Shown here: piece after piece, positions 1 to 10,899 of the stretch
Position numbering within the stretch: position 1 is the first letter of the stretch
Layout: every line of letters begins with the position of its first letter
Origin: Rhabdophis nuchalis
Lineage: Eukaryota; Chordata; Lepidosauria; Squamata; Natricidae
Reading direction: 5' to 3'
Assembly: GCA_039707465.1 (NCBI GenBank)
Contig: CM077643.1
Coordinates: 244,868,419 to 244,932,418 of the forward strand
DNA length: 64,000 nt
Position numbers and translations under genes: made by a program
The notes under the pieces: generated by a model
Told to the model about the DNA's origin: nothing
The model's database searches: none
Seen by the model: the letters and a program-made list of their open reading frames with translations, nothing else

Positions 1-1498
1 AACACAATTGGGCAAAAACTTAATGAGTGACCTTAGGTTAATATCTACGGACTTATCTGTGACGTGGAAAGGAACAGCGGTATAGATTAAGAAATAGTTT
101 AATGAATAATATGAAAACAAGAAAAGACAGTGAGAGTCTAGGATAAAGGGAAGGTATAGAACTGTCTGAATGTAGTAGAGTTGATTAACATATGCAGAGG
201 AGGGATTTGGAAGGTGAGGCTATTATTTGCCAATAGAAAAAAAGAGGAACTATGCCTTGAAGAGATTTTGGTTGAAGTATTAAATAAGTTGTTAATGAAA
301 ACACTTGTCCTTGTCTTGTTGAAGGAGAAAGTTGTTTATTTCTGTATTTCTTTTCTTTCATTTTTTATATATTTTCCCCTTTTGCCCTCCTCTTTTTTAT
401 TTTTCTCTTTCCACTAATTTTTCTCTTTTAGTTTGCATTGGTTTTTTTAATTATTATTTTTTTACACTTTAATTAAAAGTTATTAAAGTGCATCCAAAGA
501 AGTAGAGGTTCGGGTTTAATTATGAATAAAAAGGTTAAAATTTACTCCAGAACGTATAAAGTTATGTCCTTTAGCTGCTCAAGAGAAGTATAAAAATAGG
601 AATCCATAGATAGGTGTTAGTTACATGTTACACTCAAGTGAATAGTGATAATGGAAGAACCTGGGATGAATTTGGGGGGAAATTGTGCAAGACTTTAAAT
701 GAGATGCAGAAGGGAAAAAATTATATTAGATGACATGAATGGATGGGTGAGGAAAAGATGATAGAGTGCAGAAAAAGTGATTGGGCCATTAGGAGACAAG
801 AATGAATAAGAATGGTGATTATTTGCTTAGAAGAAGTGTTGTTTATTTTGAATACGTAAGCATAAGTCTATTCATACATACACTAGCAAAGGGCTTGTCT
901 CTAAAAGCATGATTGATTTGAATGCTTATGATGAAAGACTGAGAGAATTAATGAAGGCTCTTTAGGTGGCACAGACCATTATTCGATTGTGTCAAGAGTG
1001 GCTCTTGGGAAAATAGATATTGAAGAAAAGGGAAGGAAGAAAAGAAATCTGAGTGAACATAGAATGATTGCAGGAAGCGAAAGTTTGTGTTCTATATGAA
1101 AAAAATATTAGATGACAGATCAATCTCTCCGCTGAATGAATGGAAAGTTGATGCATACATGGAAAGAGGAGTGAAGCTTCTTAGAATAGAGTGAAAAGAA
1201 TTAGGTTGCAAAGTGCCATAAAAGTGAATCATGCTAATGAGAAGTGTGCAAGAGGATACTTGAAAGATGAAGATGAAGAGAAAGGTGGAAAGATGAAGTG
1301 GAAGAGAGAAAAAAGAAAACAGGTAAGAGAATGATTGCTTAAGAATGAGAAGGGGAAAGGTTATAGCACAATGTGTATATAAAAAAATATAGTTGCGAAG
1401 AATGTAGTTAAATAGAATAAGGAGCCAGTAAGATTTTAAAAGACAGAGAAAGGGAAGAACAATTGTTATAGAAATACCAACTAATTTGGAAGTAGATA
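1..1498. other. AT-rich unassigned sequence
   Basis: A- and G-rich low-complexity-looking sequence with no convincing exon, RNA gene or terminal repeat. The short ORF at 181-417 encodes a hydrophobic phenylalanine/leucine-rich tail from a pyrimidine-rich stretch and is not credible. Parts may be a very old LINE, because a 27-bp motif at its right edge recurs at 52597-52623. Confidence 0.4.
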
Positions 1499-1525
1499 AA
1501 AAGGGCTAAACAAGGAGCCTCCAGC
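1499..1525 (+). repeat. Dispersed 27-bp motif shared with 52597-52623
   Basis: The same 27 bases, beginning AAAAGGGCTAAACAAGGAGC, occur here and at 52597-52623 in the same orientation. The flanks are A-rich and only loosely similar. This suggests two decayed copies of one interspersed repeat whose family I cannot name. Confidence 0.5.
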
Positions 1526-1784
1526 TGAGTGAATGAACATGTAAGTGATGAAAACATTTGGTATGAAAGCAAAGTGAAGAAATGCTGGGAGGATATTTTA
1601 GCGCTCTATTGGAGAATGTGAATTATATGTTGAAGAGTGCAATTGAACTAAATGTCATCAATATTAGCATCCACCCCTTCAAAAAACCCAAAATGATGGG
1701 ATTCATAAATGCCATGAGCATGTTGAAAAAACTGCATGGCTACAGCTGTAAACAAGTTAATTGCAGAAAGGTTGATGTCTATGG

Positions 1785-1862
1785 AGATTCTCAGTCATCC
1801 ACGTCATGGTTGCCCCAAAGGTGTTTTTTTTCAAAAGGCAACTGGAAGCAACTGGAGAAAGG
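1785..1862 (-). repeat. Penelope-like end-repeat fragment
   Basis: This segment (GGAGATTCTCAGTCATCC, then a CCCCAAAGGTG block and a GGCAACTGGAAGCAACTGG block) matches the starts of the repeats at 57343-57445 and 57770-57890. From memory it resembles the widespread vertebrate repeat end that I associate with Penelope-like elements. The family assignment is inference. Confidence 0.4.
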
Positions 1863-2131
1863 TTGAAATATTGATCTGATCTGCTGATGGAGTGGGTGGG
1901 CAATTTGCTTAAGTTATCTATAAAACTGCATTTATACCTGACATTTTATACCTTTATATTGACAATTTATACCTGACAATTTGAAATGCATTTATACCTG
2001 GCAATTTGAAGAGTGCCAGGTTTGCATCTTATACAGAGGGAATGGTAGCAAGATAAAATGCAAAATCCACAGGAGAATTGGTTTATTAAATGTTCCAGGG
2101 AATATTTTGGGTGGGATTGTGATTGAAAGAT

Positions 2132-2132
<1 letters not shown>

Positions 2133-2216
<84 letters not shown>
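2133..2216. repeat. (AAT)n microsatellite at L2 3' end
   Basis: About 28 uninterrupted AAT/ATT units directly abut the 3' end of the minus-strand L2 LINE copy that starts at 2217. The same arrangement is seen at 54695-54720, so the array probably grew from the LINE's own A/T-rich 3' tail. The poly-Asn and poly-Ile ORFs here are artefacts of the repeat. Confidence 0.95.
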
Positions 2217-5200
2217 TTTATTTTATATACCGCGTCCCCTCCCCAAGGGGACTTGGAGCGGTGCACAGGGGAAAAAAATTAAAACACATAAAATATATAT
2301 ACAGAAATAAATACAATAGAGTAAAAACAAATTAAACTTAATTGTCCCTGCACTAAAATCCCCATATTAAAACTAGTGTTCCCTAAACCCTAAAGGTAGA
2401 GACTAACCTAGGCCGGCCAAGCGGAAAAAGTATGTTTTTAATTTCTGACGGAAGGAGCAGAGGTCCGTGGTTGTTCTAATGTCGGGGGGAAGGTTTTTCC
2501 AGAGGGCTGGGCCCACCACAGAGAAGGCCCTTCCCCTGGGCGTCGCCCGCTGACAAAGTCTAGTGGACGGCACCCGGAGAAGTCCCTCTCTGTGGGAGCG
2601 AATCGGCTGTGAGGATGTATGAGGCAGGATCCGATCCCGCAGATAGCTAGGTCCCGAGCCATGGAGCGCTTTAAAGATGACAACTAGCACCTTGAAGCGC
2701 ACCCGAAAGACGACAGGCAGCCAGTGCAGCTCGCGCAAGAGAGGTGTTATATGGGTATACCTTGCGGTCCCCATTATTGCTCGCGCGGCTGCATTCTGGA
2801 CCAGCTGAAGTCTTCGGGTGCACCTCAGGGGGAGCCCCATGTAGAGAGAGTTACAATAGTCCAGTCGGGAAGTCACGAGGGCATGAGTGACTGTGTAAAG
2901 GGCATCCCGATCCAATAGGGGGCGCAACTGGCGTACCAGGCGGACCTGGTAAAATGCCCTCCTGGCCATGGCTGTCACTTGATCTTCCATGGACAGCCGG
3001 GTATCCAGGAGGACACCCAAGTTGCGCGCCCCATCCACAGGGGCAAGGTGTTCGCCCCCTATGGCCAGTGATGGAGTCAACTGGTTGAATCGGGCGGCCG
3101 GAAACCACAGCCACTCGGTCTTGGTCGGGTTGAGTCTGAGTCCGTTACTTCCCATTCAGATCCGCACGGCTTCCAGGCACTGGCACATCACCGCTACGGC
3201 ATCGTTGGGGTGGTTTGGGGTAGATATATACAACTGCGTATCATCAGCGTAGAGGTGGTACTCTACCCCAAAACCACGGATGATCTCACCCAGCGGCTTC
3301 ATATATGTGTTGAACAGGAGAGGCGAGAGGACCGACCCCTGAGGCACCCCACATGTGAGGGGTCTCGAGGTCGACCTCTGCTCTCCTGCCAACACAAATT
3401 GCGATCGACCGGAGAGGTAGGAGGAGAACCACCATAAAACGGTGCCTCCCACCCCCAACCCCCCCAGCCGATGCAATAGGATACCATGGTCGATGGTATC
3501 AAAAGCCGCTGAGAGGTCTAATAGGACCAGGATGGAGGAACAACCCCCATCTCTGGCCCTCCAGAGATCATCTACCAACGCGACCAATGCCCTCTCGGTG
3601 CTATGCCCGGGCCGAAAGCCGGACTGGCGCGGGTCTAGATAATCAACTTCCTCCAGGTGACGGGGAAACTGTTGTGCCACCACACTCTCTACAACCTTCG
3701 CCAGAAAGGGAAGGTTGGAGACGGGACGATAGTTGGCTAATAAAGCTGGGTCCAAAGAGGGCTTCTTCAGGAGGGGCCTCACCATGGCCTCTTTAAGGGA
3801 GGCAGGCAAGAAACCCTCACTTAAAGAAGCGTTGACAACCTCTTGGAGCCAGCCTCGTGTCACTTCCCAGGATGCCAGTACAAGCCAGGAAGGACACGGG
3901 TCCAATAAACATGTGGTGGCTCACAGTCGCCCACGTAACCTATCCATATCTTCGGAAGTAACAGAGTCGAACTCCTCCCAACCAAGATCCGCCTCGTGCA
4001 CTCCCACTGGGCTATCAATGGAGCCTAACTCGTTATGGATCTGAGCGATTTTCTCCTGCAGATAAATCACAAATTCCTCTGCTCTACCCTGTAATGGGGC
4101 TTCCCGCACCCTCTGTTGAAGGAGGGAATGGGTCACCCTAAACAGGGCGGCAGGGCGGTTATTTGCGGATGCTATGAGAGTGGCACAATGATGGCATTTG
4201 GCCACTCTCAGCGCCACAATGTAAGTCCGTAAATGGGCTCTTACCTGTGTTCGGTCGGATTCAGATCGAGTAGACCTCCATCTTCTCTCTAGGCATCTCT
4301 TGTGGCGCTTCATCACCCGTAGCTCCTCGGTAAACCAAGGAGCCAGAGTGGCTCGCTGCCGCAAGAGAGGCCGCAAGGGCGCGACCCGATCCAAGGCTCC
4401 CGTGGTCGCAGTATTCCATGCGGCCACGAGGTCCTCCATCGGGGCACGGGTCAGGGGTACAGGAAGTGGCCCAAGCGCCGCCTGGAACCCATCAGGGTCC
4501 ATCAGGCGCCTGGGGCGGAACCAAATAGGCAACTCAGGTTCCGCCTCCCTGCGGTGGGGGACAGCGGTTGGAAAGTCGAGCCGGAGAAGTGAGTGGTCTG
4601 ACCATGACAAGGGCGTGATGACTATATCCCCTATACCCAGATCACTCTTCCATTGGCCTGAGACAAAGATGAGATCCGGTGTATGTCCACCCTCGTGGGT
4701 GGGGCCTTGAATTAGTTGGGTCAGGTCCATGGCCGTCATGGAAGCCATGAACTCCCAAGCTACCTCGGATGATTCGCCCACCGATGGCAAATTAAAGTCT
4801 CCCATGACTACAAGTCTGGGGGTCTCAACTGCCACCGTAGCGATCATCTCAAGGAGCTCGGGCAGGGCTGCTGCTACATAGCGGGGAGCCAGGTATACAA
4901 CCAGCAAGCCCAACTGCCTCCCTAGGCCCCACTTCACGCAGAGGGACTCGCAACCGGTGGTCTGTGGCACAATGGTCTCTCTCGGCTCAAGACCTTCCCT
5001 AACAATAACCGCTACCCCACCACCCCTACCTAGGGCCCGGGGCTGATGAAAAGCGCGGTAACCTGGTGGGCACATTTCAATGAGGGGAAGTCCACCCTCG
5101 TGGCCCAACCAGGTCTCCGCAATTCCTACCAGGTCCGGCTCCCCCTCAGACACAAGGTCATGGACGAGGAGGGCTTTGTTGACCACGGACCTGGCGTTGC

Positions 5201-5465
5201 AAAACATCAGCCGCAGGCCCTGGCTCTGTACTCCCTGACCACCTAGCCTGCGGGGGTTGTGGCACTTCACCGTTTGCAACCAACGGTTCTGCGCCCTCAA
5301 CCGGGAGGATAGAACTTGTCTCCCCTCGGACCTGCCTCTCCCCACGATCTTCTGGATAGAAGTGCCCTCCACCGGGATGACTCGTATTTCCCCCCCCTAA
5401 CGGATCCTTCCGCTTCCCTCCGTCGCCTGCTGGCCTGGCCCTCTCTTTCCTCGTCCGTCTCTACC
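2217..5465 (-). mobile_element. L2/CR1-type LINE, copy 1 (5'-truncated)
   Basis: Non-LTR retrotransposon on the minus strand. Its 3' end lies at 2217 beside an (AAT)n tract, and its 3' UTR carries a short GC-rich hairpin-like segment around 2230-2265 that recurs at 17227-17265 and 54731-54770. The 5' end stops near 5465, inside sequence equivalent to the N-terminal part of ORF2, so the GC-rich 5' UTR seen in copy 2 is absent. It is highly similar to copies 2 and 4. The L2/CR1 superfamily call rests on the AP endonuclease plus RT architecture and the 3' end. The exact clade is inference. Confidence 0.9.
2403..5372 (-). pseudogene. L2-type ORF2 (AP endonuclease-RT), two nonsense codons
   Basis: The reading frame is continuous from 5372 to 2403 apart from two stops. 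Endonuclease blocks are visible: [29 protein letters not shown] and SDHSLLRLDF. RT blocks include NYRPVSNLPFLAKVVE, LDLSAAFDTIDHGILL, GVPQGSVLSPLLF and YADD. Stop 1 (3918-3920) replaces an Arg codon, CGA in copy 2, by TGA. Stop 2 (3154-3156) replaces the Trp codon TGG in the IWMG motif by TGA. Both are transitions, as expected for decay of a once-coding copy. The codon that aligns with the copy 2 start ATG at 14144 is GTG here. The C-terminus ends FFRLAGLG and is the reference for the damaged C-terminus of copy 2. Confidence 0.9.
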
Positions 5466-5688
5466 TTATGAATTGACAATGAGCAAAATTTGGAAACTAC
5501 AGGGTAATTTTAATTCCCATTTTGAAATGTGCCAACTGTTTTTCAACAGACCACTGAGAAATGTAAACAAGTGATGAAGAAAGTGTATTGTATGTTGACT
5601 TAGGTGACTATGATCAAATGAACTCCCTACTGGCTTAATGTGTTTATGGGGGAAAAAAAACTCTTTAATGATGCTTATGGTGATATTA

Positions 5689-5884
5689 CAATACAATATA
5701 ATACAATAGCAGAGTTGGAAGGGACCTTGTAGGTCTTCTAGTCCAACCCCCTGCGTGGGCAGGAACCTTATACCATTTCAGACAAGTGGCTGTCTAACAT
5801 CTTTTTAAAGACTTCCAGGGTTGGGGCATTCACAACTTCTGGAGGCAAGCTGTTCCAGAGGTTAATTGTTTTAACTGTCAGGAA
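5689..5884 (-). mobile_element. CR1 LINE 3' end
   Basis: The motif GAGTTGGAAGGGACCTTG and the following text are the classic CR1 3' end, read here in reverse. An imperfect AATACAATA-type tail lies at 5689-5713. The minus-strand translation contains WNSLPPEVVNAPTLEVFKKM, which matches the CR1 ORF2 C-terminus. The element is cut at about 5884, where an inverted copy of part of itself begins (5882-5907). Confidence 0.85.
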
Positions 5885-5907
5885 GTTGTGAATGCCCCAA
5901 CCCTGGA
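5814..5907. repeat. 26-bp perfect inverted repeat in CR1 end
   Basis: Bases 5814-5839 are the exact reverse complement of 5882-5907, with a 42-bp spacer. The left arm is ordinary CR1 sequence. The right arm replaces what should be the continuing CR1 sequence. This is a fold-back rearrangement at the truncated 5' end. Confidence 0.9.
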
Positions 5908-5929
5908 TTAGGGTTGTATTGATTGGGGG

Positions 5930-6305
5930 GATAGGATTATGCATGCAGAACCTGAGTGAATTGCAGCAAATATTCAGATGGCGTGATGCAATAATTAATA
6001 CAAACCTGAAAATTAATATATCAAAGGCCATAGTTATAATTACCAGTGAATGGTTACAAATTATACTCAAATACTTTGGCTACCTAATGAGAAGAGGGGA
6101 TGCATTGGAAAAGACCCTGATGTTGGGAAAGTTTAAAAGTTGAAATGGAGAAGAAGATGACAGAGGATGAGACAGAGAATGTCATTGACACAGTTGATTT
6201 GAGTTTGGAAAAATTCCAGAAAACAGTGGAGGATGAGGAGGGCAGGCATTCCATGGTCCATGGGGTTGCACAGTCGGACATGACATAGGGACTAAACAAC
6301 AACAA
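5930..6305 (+). mobile_element. BovB/RTE-like LINE 3' fragment
   Basis: The plus-strand translation reads YFGYLMRRGDALEKTLMLGK, matching the RTE/BovB C-terminal block. It is followed by the typical 3' end, with a GGTCCATGGGGT segment, a CAGTCGGACATGACA segment and an AACAACAACAAA tail. The coding part is degraded and has stops. This is an old, 5'-truncated copy. Confidence 0.75.
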
Positions 6306-6309
6306 ATGA

Positions 6310-7159
6310 AAACTAGGCAAATGAATGCATGTACCTTGGAAGAATATTAAATATGAAAATTTTGTTGGGTAAATATTAAGGGATGCAAAAGCTGGTAGAC
6401 AAGCAGTGAGTAATATATACTGTGTTGTCAGGAATTTAGTACATATTGCAAGAAATAAAAATGGCTGTTTATAACAGTGTATGTCCACCCACATAAAATA
6501 AACAGCATAAAATAAATTGAATATAGGGCAATTTATAAAAGAATAACATATGGCAAATCAAGCAAAGAAGAATGGATGGCTACTGAATTAAGGTGGATTG
6601 AATAAAAAATGAGTATCCAATATTAGTATGTTGAGGTGATTTGGTCTTTTGGAGATAATGAGGATCAAACTGCAAAATACATAGTTATTTATCCTATTTA
6701 TGGAAACAGTTGGTTGGCATATATTAAAATAGAAACTAAGGGAACAACAACAAAAGAACCTCTATGATAGAAAAATAAATTATATAAACAAACATATAAA
6801 TACTACACATAGAATAGCCCAAAGCATCCATTCTGTTAGAGAGAACTTCCCTGAGGATGGGCTCTAGGATGAGTCTGAAAGCTCGGAAGACTGCACTTCT
6901 GGGACACACGTCTATTTGCCTTCATTCGTTATATAAACAAATGCCTAAGTACATAAAGGCACAAATGTCCAGATGAGCACCCACAGCTAATCAAGTAGAG
7001 CTGAATGCACGAGCAAATAAAGTTTTAATAGTTTTCCAAACAAAGGAGAAGAGAAGGTGCCATTTGTGCTCTTGAGGAAGCAGTCTCTGTAAAACAGTGG
7101 CCTAATGCCTTGTTCAATTCCATGAAACTTATAGAGGGAAGGACATGCTAATAGGCTTA
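6310..7159. other. AT-rich unassigned sequence
   Basis: No gene recognised. A short stretch at about 6850-6905 (CTCTAGGATGAGTCTGAAAG) resembles the end repeats of Penelope-like elements, with a GATGAG-N-GAAA motif. Nothing else can be named. Confidence 0.4.
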
Positions 7160-7167
7160 CTCAAGAT

Positions 7168-7308
7168 AAGGGCTGTCAAACTCACGGGACGTGGCCCAGA
7201 TGCGTCACGTCCTGCTGCCACCCTGCTCTGGTTTAGTAAAGCGGGGGGGGGGGGAAGTCTTGATATGTCACGTGATGACGATGTGATGATGCGAGTTTGA
7301 TGCCCCTG
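7168..7308. mobile_element. hAT-type MITE, family B, perfect 8-bp TSD
   Basis: The ends are AAGGGCTGTCAAACTC and GAGTTTGATGCCCCTG (imperfect inverted repeats). The copy is flanked by CTCAAGAT at 7160-7167 and 7309-7316, a perfect 8-bp target duplication, the size expected for hAT transposons. It has no coding capacity. Related copies are at 10062-10192 and 27797-28172. Confidence 0.85.
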
Positions 7309-7520
7309 CTCAAGATGTTCCAATGAGCGAATAGGTGGAGAGGAAGGTAAAGACTACGGTGTCATAGTGAGATGGATAAATTCTTCCAGAGAAAAGAGAC
7401 AAGTAGTTTAAAGAATAAATCCCAGCATTTGAAACTTCATAGGGTCAAAGTGGAAGCAAAAGCAGGAAGTGTGAAAAGATGTAGGGAATATTAGATTCAG
7501 CTATAGAAATAGTACCAGCT

Positions 7521-7708
7521 GAGAAATCACTATTGGGACTGGCAACTCCATCACTAAGCACCATGGTTGCAAAGTGGAAAATCACATGACCATGTTGGGC
7601 TTATGACATCACTTCTCATTTGGTTGTTAAGTGACTCACTACAGTCCTTAAGCAGGTTCTGTATTCTCCATTAACTCTGCTTGTTGGAAGCTGGTTGTAA
7701 AGCACTTA
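7521..7708. repeat. Fragment of the GTAGTCC-end MITE family
   Basis: The text here (GGTTGCAAAGTGGAAAATCA, GTTGTTAAGTGACTCACT and following) matches the interior of the elements at 18114-18491, 33194-33578 and 41577-42810. The left end is missing. The right side runs into the element that starts at 7709. Confidence 0.6.
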
Positions 7709-7771
7709 ACATATTTTTCGGAGTATAAGACACACCCAGGTTTTGAAGAGGCAATTTTTTAAAAAAAAGTA

Positions 7772-8145
7772 GGTAGGTAGATAGAGGGATATAGAGAGAG
7801 AGAAATACAATAGGTAGGGAGAGGGAGAGAGAGTAGTTAGATAGGTAGGTAGATAAAGGGATAGAGAGAGAGAGAGAGAGAAAGAGTGAGAAATACAGTA
7901 GGTAGATGGGGGGGGGAGAGAGAAGGTAGGTAGGTATATAAGTAGATAGAGGGGGGAGAGAAATACAGTAGGTAGGGAGAGAGAGAGTGTAGGTAGGTAG
8001 GTAGAGGGATAGAGAGAAAAATATAGAGAGAAATACAATAGATAGGTAGGGAGAGAGAGAGAAAGAAAGAGAGGGAGAGAGAGAATGTAGGTAGGTATAG
8101 AGGTAGATAGATGGGGAGAAATACAGTTGGTAGGTAGGTAGATGT
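7772..8145. repeat. GATA/GGTA/GAGA low-complexity tract
   Basis: About 370 bases of imperfect TAGG, TAGA and GAGA units. The serine/leucine/tyrosine-rich minus-strand ORFs at 7671-8278 are by-products of the repeat. It lies inside the MITE at 7709-8835. Confidence 0.95.
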
Positions 8146-8256
8146 TTCCAGGCGTATTTATCCATGTGCTGGAGAAGGAAATCGCTGTGGCACCTAAAAT
8201 TTCATTTCTGCTGGCACAGCACTTGATCAATGTAATTCTCATCAATCCCTCTAACT

Positions 8257-8350
8257 CAGGAGTTCCCAAACTTGGCAACTTTAAGACTTGTGGACTTCAA
8301 TTCCCAGAATTCTCCAGCCAGCTATGTCCACAAGTCTTAAAGTTGCCAAA
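8257..8350. mobile_element. Palindromic MITE (fold-back), right end truncated
   Basis: CTTGGCAACTTTAAGACTTG near the left is the inverse of CAAGTCTTAAAGTTGCCAA near the right, so most of the element folds into a hairpin. The left end, CAGGAGTTCCCAAACTTGG, has a hAT-like look. The matching right end is missing. Part of a second copy is at 48572-48619. Confidence 0.75.
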
Positions 8351-8849
8351 TAACTAAACAGCCTTCTGAAAGGAAAAAACAAACAACCCCTTTTTGCATT
8401 CTGCAAACCTCCCCAAAATGGCCATTTTTCTGTGAAAACGAGCCTGTTTTTTTCAAATAAAAGGCATGAATAGCCTTGAGGGGACTTGCAGAGTACTCCT
8501 GGGGGTGGGGGCAAAATTGAGCAAAAAAACCGGCCCATTTTTCATGAAAATGGGCCATTTTTATGTCAAAAAATGCCTGCATAACCTTATGGAGGCTTAT
8601 ATAGTGCTGCTGGGGGCTGGGAGGGCAAAAAACAGCCCGTTTTAGGCTCATTTCTGCTCTCTCCAGCCACCAGGAGCTCCCTGGAAGCCTCTATAAGACT
8701 AGACATGGCCATTTTGGTGAAGGGGGTGGAGTTTCGGGAGGCAAAAAAAATGCTGTATTCGATGTATAAGATGCACCCAGATATTCAGCCTCTTTTTAGA
8801 GGGAAAAAGTGCGTCTTATACACCAAAAAATATGGTACTAACTGACAAG

Positions 8850-9130
8850 CATATGGAAGCAGAATGCTGTGACAACAATAAATGTAAGATGGGTGACAAA
8901 GCTGTTCATCTTTTACATGTCATACCTTTGATCAGTTGCTAAATGAAGCACTCAGTAAGCAAGAACTATCTGCATTACCTTTTCTTTTTCAATCCCATGT
9001 CTTTAATTGCCATTACTTATATTTTCTCCGCACTGTGTATAATGTGGCTTGCCCTGAAAAGAAAAGCATGATGGGTATGTATGTAGGCATACATGTATGT
9101 ATGTACCATTTGCAATTTGGTTGAAGTATT
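8850..9130. other. Unassigned sequence
   Basis: No gene or repeat family recognised. A TATG/TACATG-rich patch at 9076-9107 is the only simple-sequence feature. Confidence 0.3.
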
Positions 9131-9830
9131 AGACTTTATCCTATATAAGAGATTCAATTAAAGATCTAATCTGCCACACAGCCAGAGATAATCCTGCTCT
9201 GGCTGAAGTTTGGTGCTAATTTCAAAAGGACACTTAATGGAATGGTGGAGAGGGAATGATGGCACTCCTGGGATATCAAAGGCAAGGATAAAGTATATTT
9301 CCGTGGCTATTAAAAGCCCTGCTCATCTTTTTCGTATCTTTTTTTCTGATCAATTTCTTTGAAATGTGCTTTCCTGTATCAAATTGAGCTTCTCAGGTAT
9401 GGTTGCATGGGAGGCTGTGCTAAAAGCCAGATTCATCTACTTGCGGTGTGATTGCAGGTTAATCACCTGTCAAGAAAAAGATACAGCTGTGGCATCCAGA
9501 GGTTGGAGAGGCTTAAAATAAGGGCTAATAGATTACAGAGCTGCAGTATTGAAGCACATTAGGATGGCTAATGGCACACTTGGGGGAAAGGCAAATAAGT
9601 TACAATTGCCTGTATGTCTTAATGTGCAAATAGAAAAGTACAGGTGAAACCAAGGGACAGCTTATTTGGCAGTGAGAAGCAGGCTAGAGCCTGTTAAAGG
9701 GCAAATGTTGGTGATAGGAGGACAGAGGACTTCTGACTAATCTCAGCCAGGCAAACAATTCCACGAGAAACAATTCCTATTAAAGCAGCCCTCACTGGGC
9801 ATTTAACCTACAACTTTCCAATTTCTTCCT
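9130..9830. other. Candidate conserved non-coding block
   Basis: About 700 bases of unique-looking, balanced-composition sequence with none of the repeat signatures seen elsewhere in the window. It has many compact AT-rich binding-site-like words, for example GGTTAATCACCTGTC and CAGAGATAATCC, and no long ORF. Conservation cannot be tested here, so this is only a suggestion. Confidence 0.3.
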
Positions 9831-9950
9831 GATCACTTCCCATCCTGGCGCCTGGCAAGACTGCAAGAACTGGAGATCCTAGGATACTCATGCATTATGG
9901 CTTTGATCTGTGTGGCAATTGTAAGAATTGCACGCTGGGAGCATTTAGGA

Positions 9951-10278
9951 ACTCTGGTTGCACAGTGGTTAGAGTGCAGTATTGCAGGAAAACTTTGCTT
10001 TGAGTTTGATCCTGACCGACTCAAGGTTGATTCAGATTGCCATCCTTTTGAGGACCTAGATCAGGGGTGTCATACTTGAGTTGTTAGTGTCATCAGGTGA
10101 CATATCATGACTTTTCCCCCTTCACTAAACTGGGTGTGGGCATGGCCAGTGCATGATGTATCTGACCTGCAGCCTGCGAGTTTCATACCCTGACCTAGAT
10201 TGTTGGGGGCAACATGCTGACTTTGCAAACTGCTTAGAGAGCACTGTAAAGCACTATATAGGTCTAAGTGCTATTATT
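9951..10278 (+). mobile_element. tRNA-derived SINE, interrupted by a MITE
   Basis: An A-box-like TGGTTAGAGTG at 9966-9976 and a degenerate B-box-like GAGTTTGATCC near 10002 mark a tRNA-derived head. The body continues with TTGTTGGGGGCAACATGCTG and ends TATATAGGTCTAAGTGCTAT, which I recognise as an abundant squamate SINE. A 131-bp hAT-type MITE has split it at 10062-10192. Confidence 0.8.
10062..10192. mobile_element. hAT-type MITE, family B, nested in SINE, perfect TSD
   Basis: It starts CAGGGGTGTCATACTTGAG and ends GAGTTTCATACCCTG. ACCTAGAT is perfectly duplicated at 10054-10061 and 10193-10200. Removing the insert and one duplicate rejoins the SINE body at the expected place, which confirms the boundaries. 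Confidence 0.92.
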
Positions 10279-10544
10279 ATCTAGAGAGGGTTTAGTTGGA
10301 AAGGCAGGTCCTACACAGATGCAAATGAAGGAAAGAAGCTTTTTCTTAATGTTTTTCCTACTGATTGCAGAGTCCACATTTTTATGCCCTGTGCTTGCCT
10401 AGTTCCTATAGCAAAAGTAGCACCAGATGATGCAGTTTAATTTTATTAGTGGGATTAATGAGGTCTGAGAGCGTATGACTAGTTCAGGGTTATTCAGCCA
10501 GTTTTCTTGCCTAAGAGGCGATTAGTATCTGGATGGCTCCGCAC

Positions 10545-10895
10545 CAGAGGTGGTATTCAGCAGGTTCTGACCAGTTCTGGAGAACCAGTAGTGGAAATTT
10601 TGAGTAGTTTGGAGAACTACTCAAATATCACCTCTGACTGGCCCCGTCCCCATCTATTCTCTGCCTCTCGAGTCTCAGCTGATGGGGATTTTGCAGTAAC
10701 CTTCCACTGCCACGCCCACCAAGCCTCGCCCACCAAGCCACGCGCACAGAAATGGTAGTACATTTTTTTGGAATCCCACCAATTCCCTAACCTGGAATGG
10801 GGTGGGAATGGAGATTTTACAGTGTCCTTCCCCTGCCACGCCCACCAAGCCACGCGCACAGAAATGGTAGTACATTTTTTTGAATCCCACCACTC
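10545..10895. mobile_element. hAT-type MITE, family A, with internal duplication
   Basis: The left end is CAGAGGTGGTATTCAGC and the right end is TTGAATCCCACCACTC. The flanks CTCCGCAC and CCCTGCAC match at 6 of 8 bases. A segment of about 90 bp containing GCCACGCCCACCAAGCCACG and AGAAATGGTAGTACATTTTT is present twice in tandem, ending at about 10795 and 10885. The ORFs across it are not genes. Confidence 0.75.
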
Positions 10896-10899
10896 CCCT

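Larger units (their letters stand above)
7709..8835. mobile_element. TA-flanked MITE (TATAAGACGCACC family), expanded
   Basis: The left end is ACATATTTTTCGGAGTATAA and the right end is the matching inverse, CCAAAAAATATGG. TA flanks both sides (7707-7708, 8836-8837), as in Tc1/mariner-like elements. Compared with the copies at 30973-31509 and 32775-33178 it has about 600 extra bases between the A-rich block and the TTTTTGCATTCTGCA block. These comprise a GATA/GAGA-type tract, unique sequence and a small palindromic element. The superfamily is inferred from the TA flanks only. Confidence 0.75.

Noticed and set aside
2123..2335. Poly-Asn ORF and, opposite, a poly-Ile ORF
   Set aside because: Direct translation of an AAT/ATT microsatellite at a LINE tail.
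7671..8278. 164- and 190-codon Ser/Leu/Tyr-rich minus-strand ORFs
   Set aside because: Produced by the GATA/GAGA tract; two frames are equally open, which shows low complexity rather than coding.
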